The translations under genes and the position numbers were made by a program. Positions 17,260-24,170 of a stretch of DNA of 64,000 nucleotides are shown here, in pieces; the stretch's first letter is position 1, and each line of letters begins with the position of its first letter. The stretch spans positions 21,214 through 85,213 of the forward strand of contig NZ_JAPDDP010000025.1 of NCBI RefSeq assembly GCF_027587195.1, written 5' to 3'. The notes under the pieces were generated by a model. It worked only from the letters and a program-made list of their open reading frames with translations, was not told the DNA's origin and ran no database searches. Source of the stretch: Solirubrobacter phytolaccae. GTDB lineage: Bacteria; Actinomycetota; Thermoleophilia; Solirubrobacterales; Solirubrobacteraceae.

Positions 17260-17894
17260 CCGCAGCGCGGTTCGAGACCCTCACCGCGGGGGTCGAGCTC
17301 GAGTTCCCCGAGTACGAGACGCCGCCGGCCGAGCCGCTCGGCCTGGTCCGTGCGTGGGTCGCGCGGGCGTGCGAGCTGGGCGTCCGCGAGCCCAAGGCGC
17401 TCGCGCTGGCCACCGCCGACGCGTTCGGCCGTCCCTCCAGCCGCATCGTCACGATCATCGCCATCACCGACGCGGGGCTGCTGTTCGCCAGCCACGCCTG
17501 CAGCCAGAAGGGCCGCGAGCTGTCCGTGAACCCGTGGGCCTCGGGCCTCCTCTACTGGCGCGAGACCGGCCAGCAGCTGATCGTCTCCGGCCCGGTCGTG
17601 CCGCTCTCCGGTGGGGAGTCCGACGACCTCTGGTTCGCCCGCCCGGTCGCCTTGCACCCCGCGACGACCGTCTCACGCCAGAGCGAGCCGCTGCACGACG
17701 TGGCGGCGATGCGCGCGGAGATCACCTCCCTCGAGCCGTGCGCCGCCCCGCTCCCCCGCCCGGAGCGCTTCACCGGCTACCGGCTCGAGCCGGCGACCGT
17801 CGAGTTCTGGTGCGCGAGCGGCGACCGCCTGCACCGGCGGCTGCAATACACGCGCGTGCGCGGCGGCTGGGAGACCACGCGCCTGCAGCCCTAG
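17256..17894 (+). CDS. phzG: FMN-dependent oxidase PhzG (PNPOx family)
   Basis: A 212-residue member of the pyridoxamine-5'-phosphate-oxidase family. Matching segments are EPKALALATADAFGRPSSR (substrate/FMN strand), RIVTIIAITDAGLLFASHAC, SQKGRELSVNPWASGLLYWR and a C-terminal VEFWCASGDRLHRRLQYTR. PhzG oxidises the hexahydro/tetrahydro-phenazine dicarboxylates formed after PhzA/B. It is the last gene of the core operon. Its TAG stop (17892-17894) interleaves with the stop of the convergent CYTH gene (17891-17893). Confidence 0.93.
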   Translation: MTAARFETLTAGVELEFPEYETPPAEPLGLVRAWVARACELGVREPKALALATADAFGRPSSRIVTIIAITDAGLLFASHACSQKGRELSVNPWASGLLYWRETGQQLIVSGPVVPLSGGESDDLWFARPVALHPATTVSRQSEPLHDVAAMRAEITSLEPCAAPLPRPERFTGYRLEPATVEFWCASGDRLHRRLQYTRVRGGWETTRLQP

Positions 17895-18628
17895 AGGCGG
17901 TCGGCGAAGAACTTCAGCACGAGCGGCGTCTTCTGCTCCTTGCCCTTGACCACCGTGATCTTGTGGCGCCTGAGCAGCTTGTCGAACGCGGCCTTCGCAC
18001 GCGGCGCGTCCTTGCGGTCCGCCTTGATCGAGAGCTCGATGAAGCGCGTCGTGTCCGGCAGCGTCCACTCCTCCACGCACAGCGTGTACGGGAACCCGTC
18101 GAGCTTGTCGAGCTCCCACTTGCGCGCGTCGACCGGGCCGAGCACCTTCAGCTCGTCGAGCTTGACGCCCTTCGCGTACAGGTGCAGCAGCTTCTCCTGC
18201 TGGCTCGAGAAGAGCGCGCCGACGGGACGCCGGCCGGCCTCGACCGCCTCGGCGTGCCCGTGCTTCGGCGTGCCCTCGCCCTTCGCCGAGCACATCGGTC
18301 CTTTCCCGGAGACGTCGAGCTCGACGACCACGCCCTTGCCCTCCCGCCACGGCGCGTGCCGGTCGAGGCTCGCCGGCCGGACCTTGACGGTCGAGTCGTC
18401 GTCCTCGCCCTGCGTGACCCGGGCGCGCAGCACCAGCCCGGCGTTGAAGAGCTTGAGCTTGCGGGTGTCGTAGAAGTACACCTTGCGGCGCTTGGGTCGC
18501 CCGAGCACACCCCCGAAGAACTCGGGCACCTTGGCCTCGTCGGCGGTCTCGAGCGTGTACTTGAACTCGACCCCGTCGATGTCTTTCGAGAGATCGCGCA
18601 GGTCGATCGTTCCGGCAGTCGGGGACAT
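17891..18628 (-). CDS. CYTH-domain (triphosphate tunnel fold) protein
   Basis: A 245-residue protein. VEFKYTLETADEAKVPEFFG opens with the E-x-K-like strand of CYTH domains, followed by KVYFYDTRKLKLFNAGLVLR, VTQGEDDDSTVKVRP and VVVELDVSG; alternating charged strands line such tunnels. CYTH proteins bind triphosphates and include thiamine triphosphatases and class IV adenylate cyclases, but this protein's substrate cannot be deduced. ATG 18628 is chosen over 18664 because a strong ribosome-binding site (GGAGGG) lies a few bases upstream. It is monocistronic and convergent with phzG. Confidence 0.75.
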   Translation of the reverse strand: MSPTAGTIDLRDLSKDIDGVEFKYTLETADEAKVPEFFGGVLGRPKRRKVYFYDTRKLKLFNAGLVLRARVTQGEDDDSTVKVRPASLDRHAPWREGKGVVVELDVSGKGPMCSAKGEGTPKHGHAEAVEAGRRPVGALFSSQQEKLLHLYAKGVKLDELKVLGPVDARKWELDKLDGFPYTLCVEEWTLPDTTRFIELSIKADRKDAPRAKAAFDKLLRRHKITVVKGKEQKTPLVLKFFADRL

Positions 18629-18769
18629 GGTCCCTCCGTTCGCTGAGACAGCATCCTCCTGCAATCGGGCAACCGTGTGAAGGGCGGCTTCGGGTCGACA
18701 GTTGTCGCTTCAACACGCGGCATCTGTCGCTGGTCGTCACGCGGCGTGCGCGGCAAGCTCGTGGGACCT

Positions 18770-19735
18770 ATGACCGCATCGATCTTCAACGGCACCCTCC
18801 CGGCGCTCATGACGCCCTGCAAGGAGGACCGCACGCCGGACTTCGACGCGCTCGTGCGCAAGGCGAAGGCCCTGATGGACCACGGCATGACCGCGATGAT
18901 CTACGCCGGCTCGATGGGCGACTGGCCGCTGCTGACCGACGCCGAGCGCATGGAGGGCGTCGAGCGCCTCGTCGGCGCCGGCATCCCGGTCATCGTCGGC
19001 ACCGGCGCGGTGAACACCCGCAGCGCCGTCGCCCTCGCCGCGCACGCGAACGAGGTCGGCGCCAACGGCCTCATGGTGATCCCGCGCGTGCTGTCGCGCG
19101 GCACCGTCCTGTCCGCGCAGAAGGCGCACTTCAGCGCGATCCTCTCCGCCGCCCCCGAGCTCGAAGCCGTCATCTACAACAGCCCGTACTACGGCTTCGC
19201 GACGCGCGCCGACCTGTTCTTCGCGCTGCGCAAGGAGCACGCCAACCTCGTCGGCTTCAAGGAGTTCGGCGGCGACGACGACCTCCGCTACGCCGCGGAG
19301 AACATCACCAGCGCCGGCGACGACGACGTCCTGCTCGCGATCGGCGTGGACACCGCCGTCTTCCACGGCTACGTCAACTGCGGCGCCGCCGGGGCGATCA
19401 CCGGGATCGGCAACGTCCTCCCGGTGGAGGTGCTGCACCTCACCAACCTGTGTCTGGCGGCAGCCCGCGGGGAAGCGGAAGCACGTCAGCGCGCCTTGGA
19501 GCTCGAACAGGCGATGGGCGTGCTCTCGTCCTTCGACGTCGGCCCCGACCTCGTCCTGTACTTCAAGCACATGCTCGTCCTGCGCGGCGAGACCGAGTAC
19601 ACGCTGCACTTCAACGAGACCGACGAGCTCACCCCGAGCCAGCGCGGCTACGTCGAGAACCAGCTCGCGCTGTTCGACGCCTGGTACGCCGACTGGAGCC
19701 AGCTGCCCGGCGCGGTCCAGACCTACAAGCCCTGA
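18770..19735 (+). CDS. DapA/N-acetylneuraminate-lyase superfamily aldolase
   Basis: A 321-residue class I aldolase of the dihydrodipicolinate-synthase family. It begins FNGTLPALMTPCKEDRTPDF. The phosphate/carboxylate loop is YAGSMGDWPLLTDAER (the usual GTTGE is altered to GSMGD), the Tyr lies in AVIYNSPYYG and the Schiff-base Lys in LVGFKEFGGDDDLR. The altered loop suggests a catabolic substrate other than aspartate semialdehyde, such as a keto-sugar acid or a hydroxyproline derivative. ATG 18770 is the first start consistent with the family N-terminus. It appears monocistronic between the CYTH gene and the TIR cassette. Confidence 0.85.
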   Translation: MTASIFNGTLPALMTPCKEDRTPDFDALVRKAKALMDHGMTAMIYAGSMGDWPLLTDAERMEGVERLVGAGIPVIVGTGAVNTRSAVALAAHANEVGANGLMVIPRVLSRGTVLSAQKAHFSAILSAAPELEAVIYNSPYYGFATRADLFFALRKEHANLVGFKEFGGDDDLRYAAENITSAGDDDVLLAIGVDTAVFHGYVNCGAAGAITGIGNVLPVEVLHLTNLCLAAARGEAEARQRALELEQAMGVLSSFDVGPDLVLYFKHMLVLRGETEYTLHFNETDELTPSQRGYVENQLALFDAWYADWSQLPGAVQTYKP

Positions 19736-19751
19736 TGCACCTTTAGGAGCG

Positions 19752-19833
19752 AACCACTACTGGACACTTGCGGCGGTGAAGTCAAGTTGAGAGGCTTTCT
19801 CCGTGCACTCCCGTCGCAAGTCGAGTAGTGGTT
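19752..19833. repeat. Long inverted repeat upstream of the TIR cassette
   Basis: AACCACTACT at 19752-19761 is matched exactly by AGTAGTGGTT at 19824-19833. The similarity continues inward imperfectly (CACTTGCGGCGG against the complement of CCGTCGCAAGTCG). The span is 82 nt in the gap between the aldolase and the TIR gene. It could be a large hairpin, an operator or the relic of a small mobile element. Confidence 0.55.
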
Positions 19834-19844
19834 GACCGTCAACC
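19830..19844. promoter_or_regulatory. 15-nt palindrome at the start of the TIR-GAF gene
   Basis: GGTTGAC (19830-19836) and GTCAACC (19838-19844) form a perfect 7-1-7 palindrome. It overlaps the right arm of the larger inverted repeat and lies immediately before a GGAGG ribosome-binding site (19844-19848). It is well placed to be a repressor site or to mask translation start of the first cassette gene. The binding factor is unknown. Confidence 0.45.
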
Positions 19845-20854
19845 GGAGGTCTTCGCAGCGCGTGTTCATCGGCTCGTCGTCCCAATCGGGATTGCCGGTG
19901 GCTGACGAGCTCCAGGCGCTGCTCTCGCCCTATTGTCGGCCGACGATCTGGAATCAAGGCGTTTTCGTCCTAAGCCGGGGCACGCTCGAGGCGCTGGAGC
20001 ACGCCGCCGACGACTACGACTTCGCCGTGTTGGTGATGGCGGCGGACGACGAGATCACGCAGGCCGGCAACACGATGCCGAGCGTCCGCGACAACGTCCT
20101 CTTCGAGCTCGGCCTGTTCACCGGAGCGCTGGGATCGCGTCGTACGTTCATGGTGTGGTGCCGCGATGATCCGCCCAAGATCCCGACCGACCTCGCCGGG
20201 ATCACGGCGGCCACCTATCCCGCGCCTGGCCGCGACGACCTTGCCTCTGCGCTCGGCCCCGTAGCGCTGCAGATCCGAAAGGCCATGGACCTCGCCGGCC
20301 CGCGTCGACCGCTGCTGGTCGGCAAGGAACGGACGATCGAGGCGCTGCTGCAGCGAGACATCCGAGCACTCGGCAAAGAGCTCCGGATCAACGAGGATGA
20401 CATCGGCGTGCATCTCTGGCTGCTCGACGAAGACGCACGACCGCCGGTCATGCAGCGTGTGCTGCGGGTCAACAGCTCGTCCGCGCCCGCGACGGCTTCG
20501 TTCTCGTCCTGGAGGCAAGGCCGGGGTCTCGTCGGAACCGCGTGGGAGCAGGACGACGACGTCTGGGCCGATCTCGGCGCCGCGCCTCTGGCCGGGCTCA
20601 GCCGGGCCGATTTCGAAGCGTTGCCGGCGGCGGATCAGCTCGGCATGGACTGGGAGATCTACGAGCGGAGCCGCCGGTACTTCAGGCTCGTTTACGCCGT
20701 TCCGATGCAGGACCGTACGTTCACTCCCGTCGGCACGTTGAGCGTGAACATCGATCGTGACGTCACCGCACCACAGCACGAGCTGGTCAAGACCGTCCGC
20801 AGTGCTGCCAGAGGCATGGCGCATACGTGCCGGCTGGTCCTCGACCTCGCCTGA
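19832..20854 (+). CDS. TIR-like nucleotide-binding protein with C-terminal GAF-like domain
   Basis: Up to 340 residues. Residues 10-130 match the predicted nucleotide-binding TIR-like family (Pfam PF10137 pattern): VFIGSSSQSGLPVADELQAL, then a W-x-x-G-V-F segment, DYDFAVLVMAADDE, and RDNVLFELGLFTGALG with the conserved Glu (residue 92) expected to act in NAD cleavage. Related domains are effectors of CBASS-type defence. Residues 165-335 look like a GAF sensor (FSSWRQGRGLVGTAWEQ, then VPMQDRTFTPVGTLSVNID). The start is uncertain: TTG 19832 lies inside a palindrome, while GTG 19862 follows GGAGG with a long 13-nt spacer and begins exactly at the TIR strand. It is the first gene of a four-gene cassette. 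Confidence 0.78.
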   Translation: MTVNRRSSQRVFIGSSSQSGLPVADELQALLSPYCRPTIWNQGVFVLSRGTLEALEHAADDYDFAVLVMAADDEITQAGNTMPSVRDNVLFELGLFTGALGSRRTFMVWCRDDPPKIPTDLAGITAATYPAPGRDDLASALGPVALQIRKAMDLAGPRRPLLVGKERTIEALLQRDIRALGKELRINEDDIGVHLWLLDEDARPPVMQRVLRVNSSSAPATASFSSWRQGRGLVGTAWEQDDDVWADLGAAPLAGLSRADFEALPAADQLGMDWEIYERSRRYFRLVYAVPMQDRTFTPVGTLSVNIDRDVTAPQHELVKTVRSAARGMAHTCRLVLDLA

Positions 20855-20981
20855 TTGGCTCATCGGCCGTCGGACCGGTCTACTCAGGCTGTCTTGCTTT
20901 CTTGCTCTTGAGCGGTAAGACTTCCGCGCTCCATCGCTCGAACGGCTCGGTGGCCGGGATCGACTTGGGAACGGACTCTCG

Positions 20982-22793
20982 ATGCTCGCGCCGCAGACCT
21001 TTCACGTCAGCCCTCCGTCGGCTTCGAGCGCCGTGTGCAGCGTCGCCATGTCCGAGGGCGGTCATGTCGTGCTGACGGGATCATTCGACAGGACCGTGGC
21101 AGTGTGGAAGACGGGAAGCGTCCCGTCGCCAGTGCGACGGCTCCGAGGGCACCAAGCGGCCGTGACAGCGGTGGCGTGCGACTCCGATGGCAGCGAGCTC
21201 GTGTCGGGTGGACTCGACGGACGCTTGCTGCGGTGGTCGTCGCACTCGCCGGATCGCCACGAGACGCTCAGGGAGCACTCGCGTGGTGTCACGGCGCTCG
21301 CGATGGACCGCACGAGCGGCGATATCGCGGTTGGGTATGACGACGGCGAGCTCCACGTCCAGAGCCGTGAGAGCCATGAGTGGCTGCAACTTGGCGGAAG
21401 TCGCCAGCGAGTGGTCGGAGTCTCGGTGTCCCGGGCGCAGGACTCGCTGCTCGCGATTCGGGCCGACGGCACCATCCAGATGTGGGAGCTCTCGTCGGGA
21501 GCGCTGCTGTCCGCCACCGCACATCACTCACCGCTCACGGCGGCAGCCGTGGAGTGGGTTGGCGGCCTCGTCGTCGTCGGAGACACCAACTACCGGTTGT
21601 CGGTGTACGAGCTTCGCCGGCCGCGTCCGGCGGGTGAGCTCGTCGGACACTCGGGTTGGATAACGGCAATCGGTGTTCAAGGTGGGCATGCGATCTCCGC
21701 GGCCACCGACGGCACGATTCGTTCGTGGGATCTGCGAACCACGGCCACACGATCCGTGGTTCGCCCCAGCGCGCCGGTCGGCGCGTTGGCCGTCGATCGC
21801 GAGGGAAGGGTCGCCGCCGGTACCGACGAGGGCGATGTGGTCCTCACGACGATCCGGGAGGATGCCGCGGCGGCGCGCACCGGCTGGCGACGACCTGTCC
21901 ACCACGCAGCGCCCGTATGGGCGGTGAAAGCCGTGTCCGGAGACGTGGTGGCAACCGGCTCGGCGGACTTCTCCGTCGGGATCTGGGCCGCTCAGGATGC
22001 ACGTCCGCTCCGTGTGCTCGAGGGTCATACGGCGTGGGTGAACGCCGTCGCCGGATTCGCCGCCGGCACCCGCGTCCTGTCTGGCTCCAGCGACTCGACG
22101 CTCCGCGTCTGGGACATCGGCTCCGGCGCTCTGCTCGGCACGCTTCATGGCCATGACGGATGGATCAACGCCGTCGCGGTCTCTCCCGACGGCGAGATCG
22201 CCATCTCTGGAGCGTCGGACCAGGTTGCGAGCGTATGGACGCTCGAGCCGAGGCGCAGGTTGATCACGCTCGTCGGGCATTCGGCGGCCGTCACGGGCGT
22301 GGCACTGTCGAAGAGCAAGGCGGTGGCAGCCACGTGCTCGGCGGACGGGACCGTCCGGCTGTGGCGAACCGCCGATGGTGCAGCGCTCCGAGTGATCGGT
22401 TGCGCGCACGAGACGCTGACTCCGTTCACGTCGGTCCATTTCGTGTCGGACTCAGGCGCGCTGGTGGCATCGAGCCTCGACGGCCGGATCTGGACCACGG
22501 ACGAGGACTGCGTCTCGCTGCGTCTTCTGGCGCAGGTGCCTGGACGAGTGTGGGGGCTGGCGGTGCTCGCGGATGGTCGGCACGTCGCGGTGCCGTCGAT
22601 CGACGGGCGTCTCCGGGTGCTGTCGGCGGATTCCGGGGCGCAGATCGCATCGTGCGATCTCGGCACCCCGCTGACGGCGTGCGCAACCGTCCCGGGCGCC
22701 TCGCACCTGGTGGTCGCCGACCGCCACGGCGGCCTGCACATCTCACCTACACCGTCGACTCCCGAACTGAGCCCGAGTGCCAAAGCCGATTGA
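20982..22793 (+). CDS. WD40-repeat protein (about two beta-propellers)
   Basis: A 603-residue protein built almost wholly of WD40 repeats, with no signal peptide, membrane segment or extra catalytic domain visible. Clear repeats include RRLRGHQAAVTAVACDSDGS, LEGHTAWVNAVAGFAAG, LHGHDGWINAVAVSPDGE and LVGHSAAVTGVALSKSKA, each followed by G-x-x-D-x-x-x-R-x-W. About 13-14 repeats fit two seven-bladed propellers, a scaffold for protein interaction. The gene starts 127 nt after the TIR-GAF gene and overlaps the radical SAM gene by 17 nt, so the last two are surely co-expressed. It could be the sensor or assembly platform of the cassette, by analogy with WD40 components of other prokaryotic conflict systems. 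Confidence 0.88.
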   Translation: MLAPQTFHVSPPSASSAVCSVAMSEGGHVVLTGSFDRTVAVWKTGSVPSPVRRLRGHQAAVTAVACDSDGSELVSGGLDGRLLRWSSHSPDRHETLREHSRGVTALAMDRTSGDIAVGYDDGELHVQSRESHEWLQLGGSRQRVVGVSVSRAQDSLLAIRADGTIQMWELSSGALLSATAHHSPLTAAAVEWVGGLVVVGDTNYRLSVYELRRPRPAGELVGHSGWITAIGVQGGHAISAATDGTIRSWDLRTTATRSVVRPSAPVGALAVDREGRVAAGTDEGDVVLTTIREDAAAARTGWRRPVHHAAPVWAVKAVSGDVVATGSADFSVGIWAAQDARPLRVLEGHTAWVNAVAGFAAGTRVLSGSSDSTLRVWDIGSGALLGTLHGHDGWINAVAVSPDGEIAISGASDQVASVWTLEPRRRLITLVGHSAAVTGVALSKSKAVAATCSADGTVRLWRTADGAALRVIGCAHETLTPFTSVHFVSDSGALVASSLDGRIWTTDEDCVSLRLLAQVPGRVWGLAVLADGRHVAVPSIDGRLRVLSADSGAQIASCDLGTPLTACATVPGASHLVVADRHGGLHISPTPSTPELSPSAKAD

Positions 22794-23769
22794 CACCGAT
22801 CGCTTCTCGAAGACCCTACGCGAGCGACTGTTCGATCCAGCGACGCGTGAGGTCCTCATCGCCTATCTGCCGGATTCGCATGAGGCCGAGGACGCGTACA
22901 CGAAGATCAACTGCGCGGGTTACGGGCGCATACGCACGTATGAGAACTACACGCTCCATCTGAGGACCCGCGACCACGGAGCGCGGCCGATGTTTCGTGG
23001 CCACCCGCCTCAGCAGCAGCTGCGCACACAGGTCTTTCAGCTCGCCGGCTGCAACTGGCGCTGCTGGTACTGCTTCGTCGATGACGACCGGCTCTCGGGC
23101 AACCGCAAGGTCTCGCGCTTCTTCACGGCCGAGCAGCTCGTCGAGATGTATCTCGGTCAGCCGCATCCGCCGGGTGTGTTGGACTTGTCCGGGGGCCAAC
23201 CGGACCTCGTCCCCGAATGGACGCTGTGGACGATGCAGGCCCTCGAGGAGCGCGGCCTGCGCGGAGCGACATACGTGTGGTCGGACGACAACCTGAGCAC
23301 CCGGTACCTCTGGGAGCATCTCTCGTCCAGCGAGATCGAGTACATGGCGACCTTCCCACGCCATTCGCGGGTCGGCTGCTTCAAAGGCTTCGACCCGGCC
23401 TCGTTCGCGCACACCTCCGGCGCCGAGCCGGAGCTCTTCGACCGCCAGTTCGACGTCTTCCGTGATCTGCTCGCAGAGGGCTTCGACCTGTACGCCTATG
23501 CGACGTTCACAGGCCCGCTCCCGAGCGATCCCGGCTCGGCGGTGGCCTCGTTCGTCGATCGACTGCAGGAGATCCACCCCAACCTGCCCCTGCGGACCGT
23601 ACCGCTCCGCATCCACCCCTTCGCGACGACGCAGCAACGGCTGAATCCTTCGAGACGCTCCGCCCTCACCACCCAGCACGAGGTCTACGACCACTGGGAC
23701 GCCGAGCTCGCTGCCCGGTTCAGCGATGAGCTCCTCCAGCTCCCGAGCGATGAGGTCGTCCTTGCGTAG
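22777..23769 (+). CDS. Radical SAM enzyme of a TIR/WD40-associated cassette
   Basis: A 330-residue radical S-adenosylmethionine protein. The [4Fe-4S]-binding motif is GCNWRCWYCF with Cys at 92, 96 and 99 (CxxxCxxC), followed by the SAM-contact segment VLDLSGGQPDLVPEWTLW, in which GGQP stands for the usual GGEP. It has no SPASM-type extra cysteine cluster and does not show the viperin motif. The 90 residues before the cluster are distinctive. The start is GTG 22777, inside the end of the WD40 gene. The substrate is unknown; a nucleotide, a peptide or a cassette protein are all possible. Confidence 0.85.
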   Translation: MPKPIDTDRFSKTLRERLFDPATREVLIAYLPDSHEAEDAYTKINCAGYGRIRTYENYTLHLRTRDHGARPMFRGHPPQQQLRTQVFQLAGCNWRCWYCFVDDDRLSGNRKVSRFFTAEQLVEMYLGQPHPPGVLDLSGGQPDLVPEWTLWTMQALEERGLRGATYVWSDDNLSTRYLWEHLSSSEIEYMATFPRHSRVGCFKGFDPASFAHTSGAEPELFDRQFDVFRDLLAEGFDLYAYATFTGPLPSDPGSAVASFVDRLQEIHPNLPLRTVPLRIHPFATTQQRLNPSRRSALTTQHEVYDHWDAELAARFSDELLQLPSDEVVLA

Positions 23770-24118
23770 CCCATCCGGTCGCACCGCGATCGACGTGCGT
23801 GCGACGGTGGCCACCGCATCTGCCGTGCTCTTCATGGCAGGCACGCCACAGGACCCGCGAAGTCCGGCGTCGTACCGCGCTGTCGCGGCACTGCGGCTCG
23901 CCGAGATCGACTTTCTCGCGATCGACGTGGACGCCGACCTCGCGACGCAGCGAGCGCTCGTCGCTGTGAGCGGCTCGTCGACGACAACGCAGTTCTTCGC
24001 CGCTGGGGAGTTCATCGGCGGGTGCGAGGTGCTCATCGAGATGTACCGGACCGGCGAGCTTCAGCGGCTACGAGACGCATCGGCGGGCCGTCATGCGACA
24101 CCTGCGCTGAGCGGATAG
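23750..24118 (+). CDS. Glutaredoxin-like protein without the catalytic cysteine
   Basis: About 122 residues resembling monothiol CGFS glutaredoxins (Grx4 family): VLFMAGTPQDPRSPASYRAV, DFLAIDVDAD, then QFFAAGEFIGGCEVLIEMY and TGELQRL. In the family the active site is P-x-CGFS; here it is PRSPAS, so the Cys is Ser, and the cis-Pro of the TIPQ motif is also lost (TTTQ). Thiol chemistry and Fe-S cluster binding through the usual Cys are therefore unlikely, while the glutathione-contact GGCE is kept. The start is uncertain (ATG 23726, ATG 23750 or TTG 23762); all overlap the radical SAM gene. It may be a partner protein for that enzyme. Confidence 0.72.
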   Translation: MRSSLRSPSGRTAIDVRATVATASAVLFMAGTPQDPRSPASYRAVAALRLAEIDFLAIDVDADLATQRALVAVSGSSTTTQFFAAGEFIGGCEVLIEMYRTGELQRLRDASAGRHATPALSG

Positions 24119-24127
24119 AGCGCCGAC

Positions 24128-24170
24128 GCGGGGTTCTGATGGCTTCGCGACCGACGGCGCGAGACCCCGC
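24128..24170. terminator. Hairpin between convergent operons, likely bidirectional terminator
   Basis: GCGGGGT at 24128-24134 pairs with ACCCCGC at 24164-24170, and an inner TCGCG/CGCGA pair extends the stem. It lies between the end of the cassette (24118) and the convergent end of the ABC transporter gene (24171). There is no clear T tract. Confidence 0.45.

Noticed and set aside
22777..23769. Prokaryotic viperin
   Set aside because: The CxxxCxxC motif is GCNWRCWYCF and the surrounding sequence lacks the viperin N-K-C-G-F-C-F-H pattern.
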